Shown: positions 5,202 to 5,306 of the stretch, one piece after another
Numbering within the stretch: position 1 is the stretch's first letter
How the letters are laid out: each line of letters opens with the position of its first letter
Assembly: GCA_013154205.1 (NCBI GenBank)
Contig: JAADCY010000051.1
Span: forward strand, 1 to 5,306
Direction: 5' to 3'
DNA: 5,306 nucleotides
From: Thermoproteota archaeon
GTDB lineage: Archaea > Thermoproteota > Thermoprotei_A > Sulfolobales > Desulfurococcaceae
Notes under the pieces: generated by a model
Database searches by the model: none
What the model was told of the DNA's origin: nothing
The model's input: the letters and a program-made list of their open reading frames with translations, nothing else
Made by a program: the position numbers and the translations under genes

Positions 5202-5306
5202 CCGAAGTCCTACTACGTAGAGATACTGGTCTAAACAGCCTAGTAGCCAAACTACGGGTTCTAGAGCATCGTGTCCGCAGGGTTCGTGAGGAGATAGCAC
5301 GGCTCT
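5198..5306 (+). CDS. Start of a basic coiled-coil protein (3' end outside the window)
   Basis: The ATG at 5198 overlaps the ribbon-helix-helix stop codon as ATGA and has AGGTGAT (5188-5194) three bases upstream, the same start context as that gene. Thirty-six codons are visible: the sequence opens MTEVLLRRDTGLNSLVAKLR and continues VLEHRVRRVREEIARL to the edge. From about residue 10, hydrophobic residues at heptad-like spacing (L12, L15, L19, V21, L22, V26, V29, I33) alternate with Arg and Glu, predicting an amphipathic helix or coiled coil. The frame is still open at the window edge, so the full length and family are unknown. Translational coupling suggests that it works with the DNA-binding protein, as a partner, oligomerisation module or toxin-like protein; nothing seen decides between these. 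Confidence 0.75.
   Translation, partial: MTEVLLRRDTGLNSLVAKLRVLEHRVRRVREEIARL

Noticed and set aside
5007..5306. Typical toxin-antitoxin pair (ribbon-helix-helix antitoxin plus toxin)
   Set aside because: The order and overlap fit, but the visible part of the second protein is a basic coiled coil with no RelE, PIN or MazF-like motif, and the rest lies outside the window.
1..5306. CRISPR array, tRNA or rRNA genes, insertion sequence ends
   Set aside because: No regularly spaced repeats, no cloverleaf-compatible conserved tRNA blocks, no rRNA-like stretch and no transposase with terminal inverted repeats were seen on either strand.

Overview
The window looks like DNA of a hyperthermophilic crenarchaeon (Thermoproteota, possibly Desulfurococcales-like) or of an element living in one. 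The grounds are heavy use of AGG/AGA, ATA and CTA codons, ribosome-binding sites matching the archaeal 16S 3' end (AGGTGAT, GGGG runs), T-rich archaeal terminators and TATA/BRE-like promoters. No taxon-specific marker is present, so this placement is inference. No rRNA, tRNA, CRISPR array, transposase, integrase or metabolic gene is visible.

Left part (1-3273), cell-surface genes. A C-terminal fragment of a single-pass membrane protein (1-252) is followed 14 bases later by a 320-residue membrane-anchored extracellular protein (267-1229), then by a 529-residue secreted protein (1301-2890) and a 103-residue three-helix membrane protein (2962-3273). The 320- and 529-residue proteins share an order of motifs (WDGxG, a GG loop, NTETT followed by a hydrophobic helix), which suggests a common diverged helical-toroid-like domain, one copy tethered and one released.

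Middle (3274-4344), a second transcription unit. A 36-residue membrane peptide (3344-3454) overlaps by ATGA a very basic 297-residue protein (3451-4344) that contains two similar helix-turn-helix-like segments. The DNA just upstream of the 36-residue gene resembles the DNA just upstream of the 529-residue gene: about 76-77 bases from stop codon to start codon in both, with the same blocks in the same order. The two units may therefore be co-regulated.

Right part (4345-5306), regulatory genes. A 53-residue helical protein (4454-4615) converges on, and overlaps by 14 bases, a winged-helix regulator on the minus strand (4602-4871). A 135-base divergent promoter region holds three AGATATCT palindromes placed over both predicted promoters. 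To its right a ribbon-helix-helix regulator (5007-5201) overlaps by ATGA a coiled-coil gene that runs off the window (5198-5306). The small regulators, orphan membrane and secreted proteins, and overlapping genes resemble an archaeal virus, plasmid or integrated element more than a housekeeping locus, but no hallmark gene proves this.
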